DNA of 64,000 bases from Kingdonia uniflora. Lineage: Eukaryota > Streptophyta > Magnoliopsida > Ranunculales > Circaeasteraceae. The notes under the pieces were generated by a model. It had not been told where the DNA came from. It saw only the letters and a list, made by a program, of their open reading frames with translations, and ran no database searches. The DNA lies in NCBI GenBank assembly GCA_014058105.1, contig JACGCM010000750.1, forward strand, positions 1,302,001-1,366,000. Reading direction: 5' to 3'. Below, piece by piece: positions 23,307 through 35,300 of the stretch (its first letter is position 1; each line of letters opens with the position of its first letter). A program made the translations under genes and the position numbers.

Positions 23307-26300
23307 GTAAATATTCTGTTAAAGTTCAAGTATGTACTTTTATATCGTCTATGCAATCATCGTAGTTATCCGTATCCTATTAAACCGTATTTTTTGTGTG
23401 CGGGGTTCATGAAGTGAAATATTATCTTACTTTAGAGTTATGCCATCGATGTCTGTTCCATTTCCTTGGATATGCAACACCACTCCTAATTGTAGTAAAA
23501 TAAATGTATCCGAACCATTTCTTTTGATATGATATCCCATCTCTTAGTAGAGAGGTCCTAAATCCAAAATGGAGTTGCTTTATTCAACGTGCGAAGTATA
23601 CGTAGGTTATCTAGTGCAATTTATATTGAAATCCGCTTTATTTGCACTAGTGTTGCTGTGGTGTGCAACCCCCATTTTCTTGTGCGCTTCACGCGCCTCC
23701 TCTGGCGTAATATCATTGAGAGAATCCCCAAAATAGTTGACCTTCGTGATGTTGTTGGAATTTGGGCAGCAGTTCCCCTATATTCTTTGCCATGAAAACC
23801 TGTAAGAATATTTTATCATATGCAAAAGAGGTGAAAGTAATTTGTACCATTGTAAAAATACAGTAGGACACGCATTTGATATGATATAATTTACAGATTT
23901 TCGCATTTGATATGATATAATTTACAGATTTTCCAAATCTTACAAAAACAGTTAGTTGTTGCCAAAGTCTATTATACATCACAAAATGCATTTATAGAAT
24001 TATGCATTTGTACAGAATCTACTGCAAAGGCTTGTGGAAAGTAATGCAGTAGCAGCAAGGAAGTTGGAACTTTATAAGTTGAAAGGATAGTCATCCCTGC
24101 AAAATAAATAATTGCTAATTAGTGAAGTCCTTTGTTTATATCTAAAGAACAACTTTTAATTTTACAAAATATAGAAAGACAATGTTATTGATTATAAGAT
24201 TTAATAGACGCATACCAAATTTAGAAGCCAAAAACACATTGCTGTTTAGTTAGCATTAACTTGACCACTCTTACATCAGAAAGATAGTCTGCAAAAATGA
24301 AAGCAAAGTTTTTGCTTACATAGGCTTTTATTTATCTGTTAGATAGAACGAAATAGAAAAAAGAAACATGAATATTATTGCAAGATGCATAAGTTTGAGG
24401 AGTTGTTTACCTTGTCTTGATCATGTATTACATTCGTGAAGTAACATTGCGGTTGCGTAGGAAGCCTGATTCAGGGAGACATAGTAAAGATGTAAGTACG
24501 AAATTTGAATACGATTCTTGGAAGATAGAAATATAGAAATTATGTTTACCTTGGGATATGATTCCGATCTTGTTGCAAAAGAACGTCTTTGTATGCGACA
24601 TTTTTAGTGTATGTCTGTCCCCGTCAATCCGGTAATGCTTCCATCAGTGACCAGGACTTTTGTTGCCTCTCTTGAAATTCCTCGTGATAGAGCAACGTAC
24701 AATTGCCCATCGCTGAAGACATGTTTGCGTTGATATATTCCAGTAATTGTGATTGTTTGTCCTTGAGACTCGTTAATAATACTAAGAGCAAAGCTTAAAC
24801 AAATTGGGATCTGCTTTCTTACGAAAGCAAACGGTAAGTTGGCATTTTTTGAGGGTTTCTAGGTATACGGGGGAAAGAATACCCGATTTCTTGCATAATG
24901 GCCGGTTATAATTTCAGCATCGATCATATCGCTGTGGAAGCCGCGACATAGAAGTCTTGTGCCGTTGCATAATCCATTCTTGGGGTCTAGGTTTCGCAAC
25001 AACATAATAGGAGCACCCATTTTTAGTGTAAATTTATGTGGGGGTAAGTCACCTGGAGAAATTGAGTTCAAAAACTCTTGTTGGTATAGATTTCTGTTGT
25101 CGAGACAGAGTCATATGAGAAGTAAGTTACTTCAGAACCAGGGAAAATCTTGATCGCCTCATCATTCAGCTCGTCGACATATTCATTTAATGGTGTAATC
25201 AAAGCTCTATTGACTATATATTGTTTATTACTTGTATTTTTTGCTAAGTTAGGGAAAATAACATTTATGAGCTGAGAAACTGAGTTTGAATCATTCGTCG
25301 GTATAACCATATCATCTGGGAGTTTGATCATGTTGTCATTGATAGACGGTTCTTCCCCTTCCTCAACTCGTAAAAGATATTTTGAATATGGAATATCATT
25401 TCCTGCTCTCATATTTTCCTGCTGAATAAGTTACACGAGTTTCAATAATGGTGATCGGAAAATACATGCATTCATCGCTTGAGCCTTTGTTCCACGTGGT
25501 ACAACCGCAAGTACCTGCCTGAAGTCACCCCCCATGATAAAAATTTTCCCACCAAATGGTAAATTGACGTCTGTAATGTCGCTAAGATTCTTGTCAAAGG
25601 CCTCAAGAGAGTATCGATGCACCATTGTGGCTTCATCCCCAATCAATGCCGATGCCTGTCGAAGCAATTCTTCTTAATCTGATTGTTTACTAATTAAACA
25701 TGTTGAGCCAGGATTCGGAGATAAGGGAAGCTTAAATCTGGAATGAGTTGTTCGATCCCCTTGTAAATTTTTTGTTGCTATTCCAGATGTTGTTGCAAGA
25801 ACTATAAGACCTTCACTTCGTAAAGTGGCTAAAATTGTACGATAAAGAAATGTTTTACATGTACCTCCGGGACCATCTATGAAGAAGACAACATTTTCGT
25901 GTTGGCGGACCGATTTTATGATTTTGTTGTAAGCTCGTGACTGATCTGGATTTAAACTTTGAACTGCCATAATGCCATTTTCTGATATAGGGATTGAGAG
26001 TTCATCTTGTATTAAAGACGAAGCTGCAGATAAGTTAGTCGAATCACCTGTAAAGTTTGGGAGATCATAATCGGAGACCGACTTGCCGTGCTGCATTAGT
26101 AAACCATTAAGTTCTCATAGTAGCCGATTTGTCAACAAATCATTCGTGAAGGACACGTTTGTTGTGTAATCCTCTGTCAGATGCGAATAAAATTTATTTC
26201 ATAACCTTCTTACATCTATAAATCAAAATTGTAACGAATAATCTTTGTAAAGCAGATGGCATACGTACATTTGCAGCTTCTGCGAGATATAATCTGATGC

Positions 26301-29300
26301 TTTGATCTTTTTCCATAAATCCCAATGTTTCCGCAACTTGCTTAAAAGTAGGATATCTTATTCCATTGACGGTCAGGAGGTCTTCGAAAGATTTAGGACC
26401 TCTTATATGATTAAGCAGGATTCTGAGGAAGAACTTCTGGTACTGTGTATATTCTTTCAATTACTCTTTGTTACGATGCTCTACGATGCCAACTTTTTTC
26501 TTCGGTAGACCAGCAATAGTATTGTGGGAACTCCCGATATAGATAGTTTGTAGCTGTTATGTCCTCAGAATTTGTTTTGAGAATTTCGTCAACATTGTTC
26601 GTGAATTCGCTTCATCTGATAGAACGTCATTAAGTGTTTGATGCCTATAATATGTTACTTGCTGTATATTTGGCAGGTGGATATTTGTAGGCATATAACT
26701 GAAGGATATATCTAAGTCATAGAAAATTTGAAGATCCGCCATAAAGTCTCATGTGAACAATTCCATCTAGCGTCTACGAACTGTTAAATTTCATCGTAGT
26801 TTGGTCCAGGACGAACCTCTAGAGATACACGATCGGGTCCCTTGTAAACATACTTGTACAGATACTTTACTGCAAATTTCGACGTTGATGTGGCAATCAT
26901 ATTTGCGTAAGAGCCACAGGTTATACGGGATGACTCACCTATTGTCAACGATTCTGTTGTTGTCCAATAGTACGTTACGACCATTATCAAGCCTTCTATA
27001 GATGGGATATGAGTCGTTCCCTTGGATGGTCGTTGATGAAAATTTCTTAGGGTAGTCTTTTTTGCATTTCTCATCTCTCATACACAAATTCCGGGGATTA
27101 TCTATTCCGCATGGCCCGTGAATCATCCATTTAATAACAACATTATATAGGTCAGGTTCTTCAATTCGATCGGGGATTTCTGCACTGACGATATGATCAT
27201 AGTCTTATGGAGTTCGTAGTTTGTTTTCATCGGTAAAGATAAGGAGCATTTGAACATGCGGAAGACCTCGCTTTTGGAATTCAATTACATGAACGTGTGC
27301 CAAAACTTTTCCAAGTACGCCCTTTTCGTAAATATCCTTTTTGAGTTCTTCATATTTTGCATGAAATATTCTTGTTGATAAGTCGGGACTATCTGGTGGA
27401 GATTGTCCAGGTAAAAGTTCCTGAGTGATTTCATCCCACGATGGATTACATGTCATAGTTAAAAATATGTCTGGCTTACCAAATTTTTGAACCAATGCCA
27501 TTGCATCCTGGTAACGTGGGTATATATCTCGTGGACTACCGTTGTACGAAGCTGGTCGTATAAACCTGCGTCTAATGTTTCCTATATGTGGAAAATGTAT
27601 GTCAAATATAATGTATGTAGTGAAGGAATGATGTTTGCAAAATTGTAAAGTATATATACGTACCTACATCGGATTTTCTTGCATTTAGTGCATCCTGAAG
27701 TCCTTGGTACATTTCTGCTCTGATGGTATCTTGGTTGTTTCGATACCATCTTAGTTTACTGGTGTCAATCTTCACGTAATTTTCAAGTACGCATTGTTGG
27801 AATAACCTTCCGCCTCGAAGAATCAACGACGTATCACTTTATCCTATCTAGTATAGGAAGACATAAGGAAGATTAGTAAGTATATCAGGTAGTAGTATAT
27901 CAGTGATTAATTATAAATATTATTTATGTTGATTAATGCCTGTAGAATAAAAGCATAATAGCTACGACGGCAAGTGAGAGTTCGTCCTCATTGATTTTGG
28001 CCATCCATAACTTCCATACGGTAGTAGCAGTGGGTACTGTAAGGGATCATAATATCCCGTTGTCTCTGGAACAGTTAGCAGATTTCCTGTCATTGTTTCT
28101 ACGATGATGTCTCTTCCATTTTGCACCTCATCTTCATTGCCGGCAACAACTGTAGCTGCAACTTGTGATGCAGTAGGAACCGTGTATTGCCTTTCCGTGG
28201 GCAATTGTTTTTTGATAAGGAGCTTGCAGTTACGTACGTCCGGTCTTTGAGAAATCTGCCAGAATACATTTACCCATGGGTTGTATGTATCTTTGAGGAC
28301 ATCTCTGTTGAGGGATTTATTTTCTCTGAGGCGATTTTTCATTTCGTGTTCTGTGTCAAAGACGTACATTTGCAGATATCTAGGTGGATTTCCTTGAACT
28401 TGTAAGAGACTACCTATCTTGTGATATATACTGCCTTGAGCACGGAAGGTAGAGACGCCATTCCTCCCGGTTGCTTAATTTTCATTTACATAAACTCCCC
28501 TTGATGTAAATGCAAACACATGGTTTTAAGAACGGATATGTGTTCGGAATTGTCTGCCAACTGAAGTTTGATCATTGTATAGTTCAATCATTTCCGCTGG
28601 CGCTGTTACCAATGGCATGATATTCCTTCCATTTAAACAGCATAGCTCTTGGGTTTCTCCTTTGAACAACTTTGCTTGACAGTGCCTGCAAGTTCTTGGA
28701 ATCGGTAATTGGAACTTAAGGAAATTCGAAGAATCTCAAAAGTCTCTAGTACAGTTGTGATTTCTTCGCGCTTTACGCGACCGAGGTGAAGGAAGCTGTT
28801 GCTGTAAAAATTGTACATGAGGTCCTGGTTGTATTTGGTAAAAGGAACAAAATTAATATGTTAGCATTGTGAAATGAGAAAACGAATATGGTGTATAGTT
28901 GTTGAAAATGTGGTCATAGTTAATACCTTCATTTGTATTAGGCAAAGGTGGTGTATTCTGAAGCAGTAGCATACGAACTGTTGATCGTATTGTGCAGAGT
29001 ATAGGATTTGCAGTATTTTGTTGAACTACAAAGAAAATGCAAATTGATTAAATACAACAACAAAAATGGGGTGCCCACGGGGGTGTTCCATATGGAGCGG
29101 ATCCGTCGACACCCTCTTTTAGAACACCCTCCTGGACACCCCATTTTTGAGAATGCATAAAGGCGTTTTAAGAAGTTTTAGCCGTATAGACGTGGTCTCC
29201 TTATCATGTAAAGCATCCTTACAAAAAATCAAGTTATTCCAACATTTCTATTGTTTTTGTTTTTGTTATATTATATTGTTTTTGTTTTTGGCTGTCTATT

Positions 29301-32300
29301 TAATCTAAATTTTGATATTATGTTTTAAGATGTAGGAATGTTGAAATGCCCTAATAATTTACAGGTATGATCTAAATGATAAGGAGATCACATCCATACG
29401 AATAAAACTTCTTAAAAGATCTTTTGGTGTTCCAAACAATGGGGTGTCTAGAGGGGTGCTCCAAAGGGGTGTTCACGGATCTTCTCCCTATATATATAAA
29501 TATAAATCATGTTGTTCAGCTTTGAAGGAATATAAACAGATTAGTACCTTCATGGTCTGTAATTCGGCGTCGTTGTTGATCTTGTAGTCGTTGTTGTTCG
29601 GTCGTTGGTGCATTCCTTTCCGCTTGCCGTGCATGTAGTTGGGTTGTTCGTTGGGTAATGTAGAGTGTGCATTGTATGATAATATTGGCATGAAGGGATC
29701 ATTGGTAGCAGTTGTTGTATGAAGTTGCACAACTGCTAAGACAAAGATAAATTAGTATTATGTAATCAGCTATGTATTATTGATGATGAAGTGTTTGAAG
29801 AAATCATAGTTAAACTCTATGATATATACCTTCATTTGTAGTATTAGTTATTAAGAGGTGTGGGTTGTCATTCATTAATCTCCTCCTTTGGTTCGGATAT
29901 GGGTGTGTTTCACAGTATCTATTTTTGTGCCTTTGTCAATCCCGTTCTCGTTCGTCTTTAGTTCTTTGCGCATATCTTTCTCTTCTGCGTGCATTTCGCT
30001 GGGTTCTTTTTTCGTCAATAACTGCAATCATAAGACAAAGAGAACAAATTTCAGATTTTTTGCAAGAAATACGAAAAGGAACAAGGTTGGATTGCCGTAT
30101 AGAGAGAGAGACTTGAATTAATGAATAAGGAACAGGGTTTGATTCAATTGTAGTTTGGGGAAGAAGAGTAGCTAGGAATTCTACTTTGAATAAGGAGTAA
30201 AACAAAATGCAAAACCTTCTTGAACAACATATGCTCAGTAGCTGTGATTACTGTGGAAAAGAAAAGATTTTTAGATTAATCATAGATACCTATTTTAGTT
30301 TTAGTAATAATCAAGCACAAAATTAATTTTAGATACCCATTTCGATTTTAGCAATAATCAAACACAAAATTGATTTTTTTTTTGAGCTTTGTTGTTGTAC
30401 CTTTGTGTGGTTGTGATCATATTTTAAAATGCTAGGGCTTTTTCAAAATACCGCCTGGTAAGCCGAGAGTAAAAAAAATGATATGATATTTTTATGATAT
30501 TATCATGGCTTCTTACACTCTTAAATATGGCAATAAACCATTAAAATATCGCGTATTTACCTTAACCTATCGGTAAATACCGTGAATGTATGGGGATTTT
30601 TTAGGTTTTTTGATATTATCGTGGTTTTTCCTTTTAAACCATGGTTATAATTAGTGTCAAGTCAAAGGGCTTACGTACCGTTTACTGAAGAGGCTGACTT
30701 TGACCATGCGACTCAAGACTCCAATCATGTTTCTCGTCAAAGATCAATTAATTGGGGAAACCGACGAGGTTGAATAAGAAGGTCACAACGAGGATTTGGG
30801 TCAGCTTCTCATAGGAGGTATGATGCAGGTTTTTTTTCATAGTACTTTGATAGCATGAGCATGAGAAGCATTTGCACTGGCTATGACTGATTTGGGGGTC
30901 TTTTTGGTAATGCAAATTCGTACCTTGATGCATCGTTTTATGGATATGAACATGGTCAGGGAGAATAATCACAATATTCGTGACAATATTACACGGATAA
31001 GCGTGTAAGAGTAATGGTTGTAAGTGGTTGCCCACCCCTTCATGTCGTACGGGGATTATGTCGTACTTAATCCAACAAGAGTACGAGAACCACATAAGAA
31101 ACTATGATTTTTATTTCAAGCATTTGACGTGGGATAAATATTGCTGGAATGTTTCTAACACCAACGCACAGTCAGAAAATAATGATTTTGAGGAACTGCG
31201 TCACTTATATATGTATTAGACTATTAGAATATTAATAGCTTTAATTTGTAATTGAATTGATTGTATTTTTTTGTAATAAATTTCTTGATTCTCTATTTCT
31301 CATTTAACATTTATTTTTTACTTTTTATAATCATTTTTCAAGTTCAAATAGTGTTGGAGACTTCCTCTAAATTTTTACACATTTTAAGTAATATTATCAA
31401 TATATCGTAATAATTATCAAAATACCAAAAGAACCACCGATATTTTGCGATAATTTGGTCTTAACCGGCCTTTTGCATTAAAGGGTTAAAAAATGGAGTG
31501 ACCAAAAAGCCGTGATAAATTGAAAATATCACGGTAAGCCGCCACTAGGTAGAGGTCGGTAAGCCATAATGGTTTGGTATTTTAATCCTTGGTTGTGATC
31601 AGAAGCTAGCAGTTTTTGGCGCTACAAATGCGAATGATTGGAGGTGATTGAAGAATTTAGAAGGAAACAGTTTTGAGAGAGAGGGAGGGGGAGAGAGAGA
31701 AATTACGAAGACATAGTTGTGTAGTCGGCTAGGGGCATTTTTGTAATCTTATGGGACGACCAAAACGGCTCAAAGCGGCTTCAATGGTTCTTAGGGGTAG
31801 TTCTATTTATTAGTAGTAGAGATCTAAATAGTTACGGATAGGGCATTGAACATTATGATGGATGAATGCTCTTCTTTTCCATGAAAAATGCCACTTCTCT
31901 CTCTCCTGATAATCCAACAACCTTGGAAGTAGGTAGGATCTTCTGGTAATGTGACATTTATAGATAATAGTTCACATTAAAAGAGTTGTTCTTACACGCC
32001 AATGCTGATAATCTCATTCCACTGCAGTACATAATTATACTTGTCAAAAACACAACAATGTATAAGAGATAATTAGAGATTTTAGAGCTGGGAGAGCCGA
32101 ATTGGAGATCACACATTTCCAAATTTGTGGATGCAACCATCATCCGTGTGAAAAACTCGAGTCAACTAGAACTCCTTCAAAGCTTATTAAGAATTTGGTA
32201 CCCCAGAAAATGAAAAGTGCGCTGAGGGGCAAATGATGGTGGAGTTTGGGGGTTCCAGTGCCGCGAGATGTTATCATTAGTAAATATCTTCTTCTTTTCT

Positions 32301-35300
32301 GTTGAAAGGCCTTAGTAAATATCGGGGGGCATCAGTGGGTCGGAGAGTTGGGAAGTCAGGGTACTTTATGGATGCAAAGTATTAAGAGGATACTACACGT
32401 CAAGGATTTGGGTCCTCAAAATAATGGGGAAGGCGTTGAGGGGCAAATGCTTATGGATAGTATGAACTCTAGTGCCATAAGATGTTATTGCTAGTTAATA
32501 TGGGATGACATCGGTTGGCCGGAAACTGCAGATTTTGGGGCACTGCATGGATGCAGCATATTGAGATTTGAGAGGATATTACATGCTATGAATCTGGGGA
32601 TCAAAAGGGAAAAGGGTTTGAGGAGTAAATGGTTATGGAGATTTTGGGTTTCTAGGGTCGTAAGATTTATCATTAAGACATATGAGGAGTATATTGATGG
32701 ACCGGAGACTAGGAAAGTCTGGGCACCTTGTGGATTCAACGTATTGAGAGGATTCTACATGCTAACGAAGATTTCAGACTACAGATCAGCTCAGTTGGAG
32801 CCTTGTAGGTAGAGGTGGCAGGTTTTTTATTTTGAAAAGATATTTGGTAGAGGTGACAGGATTCTACTGCTCTGTCCCTTGCACGTCCTTTCGCCTGTTG
32901 TGCGTATTCAGGGCACCATTTTTCTTCCAAAATTGCTTTACCTACTCTGTCATACTCTCCAAAGTTTTGAAGAATGATATTCGTAGCTAGAAAGTGGATC
33001 TTAGTCTGGCTTGTGTTCTACGAAAATAGGGAGACTGCACTGGCCAAACATTTTTGAGATATAGTCTTTAGAAACTCGGTCAGGATTTTTTGGTTAACGT
33101 CAAGATTAGTGGACGACATGTCGGGCTGTTGGCCTAAACCCATTTACCTCTAAGGTGACAAAATCTTTGGTACTCCATCATATTACTATTATGTGGGGTC
33201 TTTGCAGGTATTTAGTTATAGGATATTTCAAGGAAATGAAAAATTGGTAATTGTTGTTCTGAACTTGGGTTTGGATAGTTGCCCTTCTAGGTGTATTCAT
33301 TCTGCTGAGGGCCATTGTTTGCTTCAAACCTTCACTGTCTTTCAATTTGAACCCCCTCTATTGATCTATCACACATGACACAATGAGAGCTATGTGAAGC
33401 TCCTCTCAGCATTAGCTTTTTTGTAGTAACAACCACTTTTCAATATTAACCATTATAGATACCTATGCTTTGGAACAGTGCGTCTGCACCACATTGCCTT
33501 TACCCATTTTTCCTTTGGGATACCTTACAACACTGCATAGTTCATAGGCAGCATGGAAAACTCCCTTTAGTGTCATATGTGCATGTCACTTTATTTTAGT
33601 TCTATAGCTAGTACCACTGCCAGTTTGATCCAACATAGGCCCCACATTGGACCAAGAGTCATACCAAAAACTAGTACTAGCCCCATTCACAGTGAGACAA
33701 GTCACTGAAGGTCTTAATTTCTTTCTAGCTTCCTTTTTAATCATCCTGTTATGTTTTATATAGCTTCATATTTTATCAAACACTTTAGTCAGTTCAGTTT
33801 CATGTGCATCCTGAATAGGTGGACGTTGTTTGACCTCGTTGGCCAAATTCTCAATCTTTCGAAACAGCTCCTTTGATAGAAAGCGTTTCTGGATGTAAAT
33901 AATCCGTGAGACAACATTTATAGTTTTTATTGTACCGTAGTTTTGACTACAAGAAATTATTGACTAGGATTTTTTTTTAACTTCTGTAGCCAAAGTTTGA
34001 TAATTTCTTTATTTATTGGTGTTACTGAAAAGGAAATTGTCTCAAAGAAATAATTCTGATGTGACTTAAACATATTTACAAAAACATTACAGAAGTTACT
34101 GGTAATAAAAAAGTAGGATTAAAGCGCAATCAAATTTAATAGGCGTAAACTTCAATATACATGAAATATTGTAATTTCATAATTTGCTCTTATTAGTGTT
34201 CTAAAATACGGAATTAAAGAAAAACCTCCAAGAATAAGTGAAAATCTTTAATGCTCGAAAGATATCTTTATATACCTCTTCTAACAAGTTCATGTTTATT
34301 GTTGAGTGCAGGCGACTGTCAATATTACATCAACGTTTGACAGTAGAACACATGACGTTGAAAGTTCTGTAATTGCACGCGGTGACTTGTGGAGAGTAGA
34401 GGCATCACATGGGACCACTTCACGAAATGAGAATTTGCCACTCTTCCTCGTTCAACTTGGGCCACTCTTGTTTGTTCGAGATAGCACACTTCTTTTACCA
34501 GTTCATTTGTCAAAACAGCACTTGCTTTGGTATGGATATGATAGGAAGGTACAGCGATTTCTCCATTTACCAGTTAAAATTTTCTGTTGTCCTCTCATAT
34601 CATTATAGTTACTCATAACTATTAGATTGATTTAGGTCCTTGTGTGCTTTTCTTACCTTACAGTTCTCTGATTTATTTTTTGCCTGCTCGCTTCTGGTTG
34701 CTTATCTCAGTTTTCCATTTTGATTAGATAATTAGTAGGCTGCTATTCATCTCATTCAATGCTACCGGCTTGCCTTCATGAATTGAATATTGATATCCAA
34801 CCTTATTCCGTGGCACTCACCTGTCATATATTATTTATTGTGGAATCAGTAGTAGTAGTAGGGTAGGGGGGGGGGGGGGTCAGCTCTTAGGATGATAGAC
34901 TGTGGTAATAAGGCCTTACTTCGAAGTTTTGCTACCTCTTCTCACTTTCCACGCACATGGAGAAGTGATTGACCGTGGCATGTTAATAATCGAAAGGTGC
35001 TAGCGGGACGATTGGTAATTGATCGTTGTAGCTTTCTATTGAGGCTTGGTATCACCCATATTGTACCTATGGTTGAAGAAAAACAAATTGGGTCACTCGT
35101 ATGAGAGTAGGATATCTCCATTTGCATTCTTCTCTTTTGGCTAATATGTGGTATGATCTGGCATCTCTTGTGTCTTTTCGTTCTATGATCATCAAACTTT
35201 TAACGAAACATACCTACTATTCTATAAATAAAATTCAAAATCCCTAGTTAAATGTAAAACTTATCTGAAATGCGATATGAAACTAGTACATAAGTGGAGG

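Larger units (their letters stand above)
23647..31822 (-). mobile_element. Helitron 2 in intron 1, about 8.2 kb, defective
   Basis: On the minus strand it starts TCTCTACTACTAATAAATAG at 31822, followed by ATTACAAAAATGCCCC about 80 bp in, both typical of plant Helitron 5' ends. It ends …CAGCAACACTAG at 23647, with flanking A and T. A GC-rich hairpin, GCGCGTGAAGCGC (about 23684-23696), lies about 35 bp before the CTAG, farther than the usual 10-12 bp. The 3' boundary is therefore less sure than the 5' one. It encodes a broken RepHel on the strand opposite the host gene and has been invaded by a hAT-like element (30420-31590) and a MITE (29094-29488). Confidence 0.75.

Noticed and set aside
22886..23356. 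A 156-codon minus-strand frame
   Set aside because: It is the shadow of exon 1 of the host gene, whose frame fits the later exons.
34866..34879. Poly-G runs (here and at 12426, 14826, 46115) as functional G-quadruplex genes or switches
   Set aside because: They are homopolymers in transposons or introns with variable length between copies. Structure is possible, but nothing shows a role.
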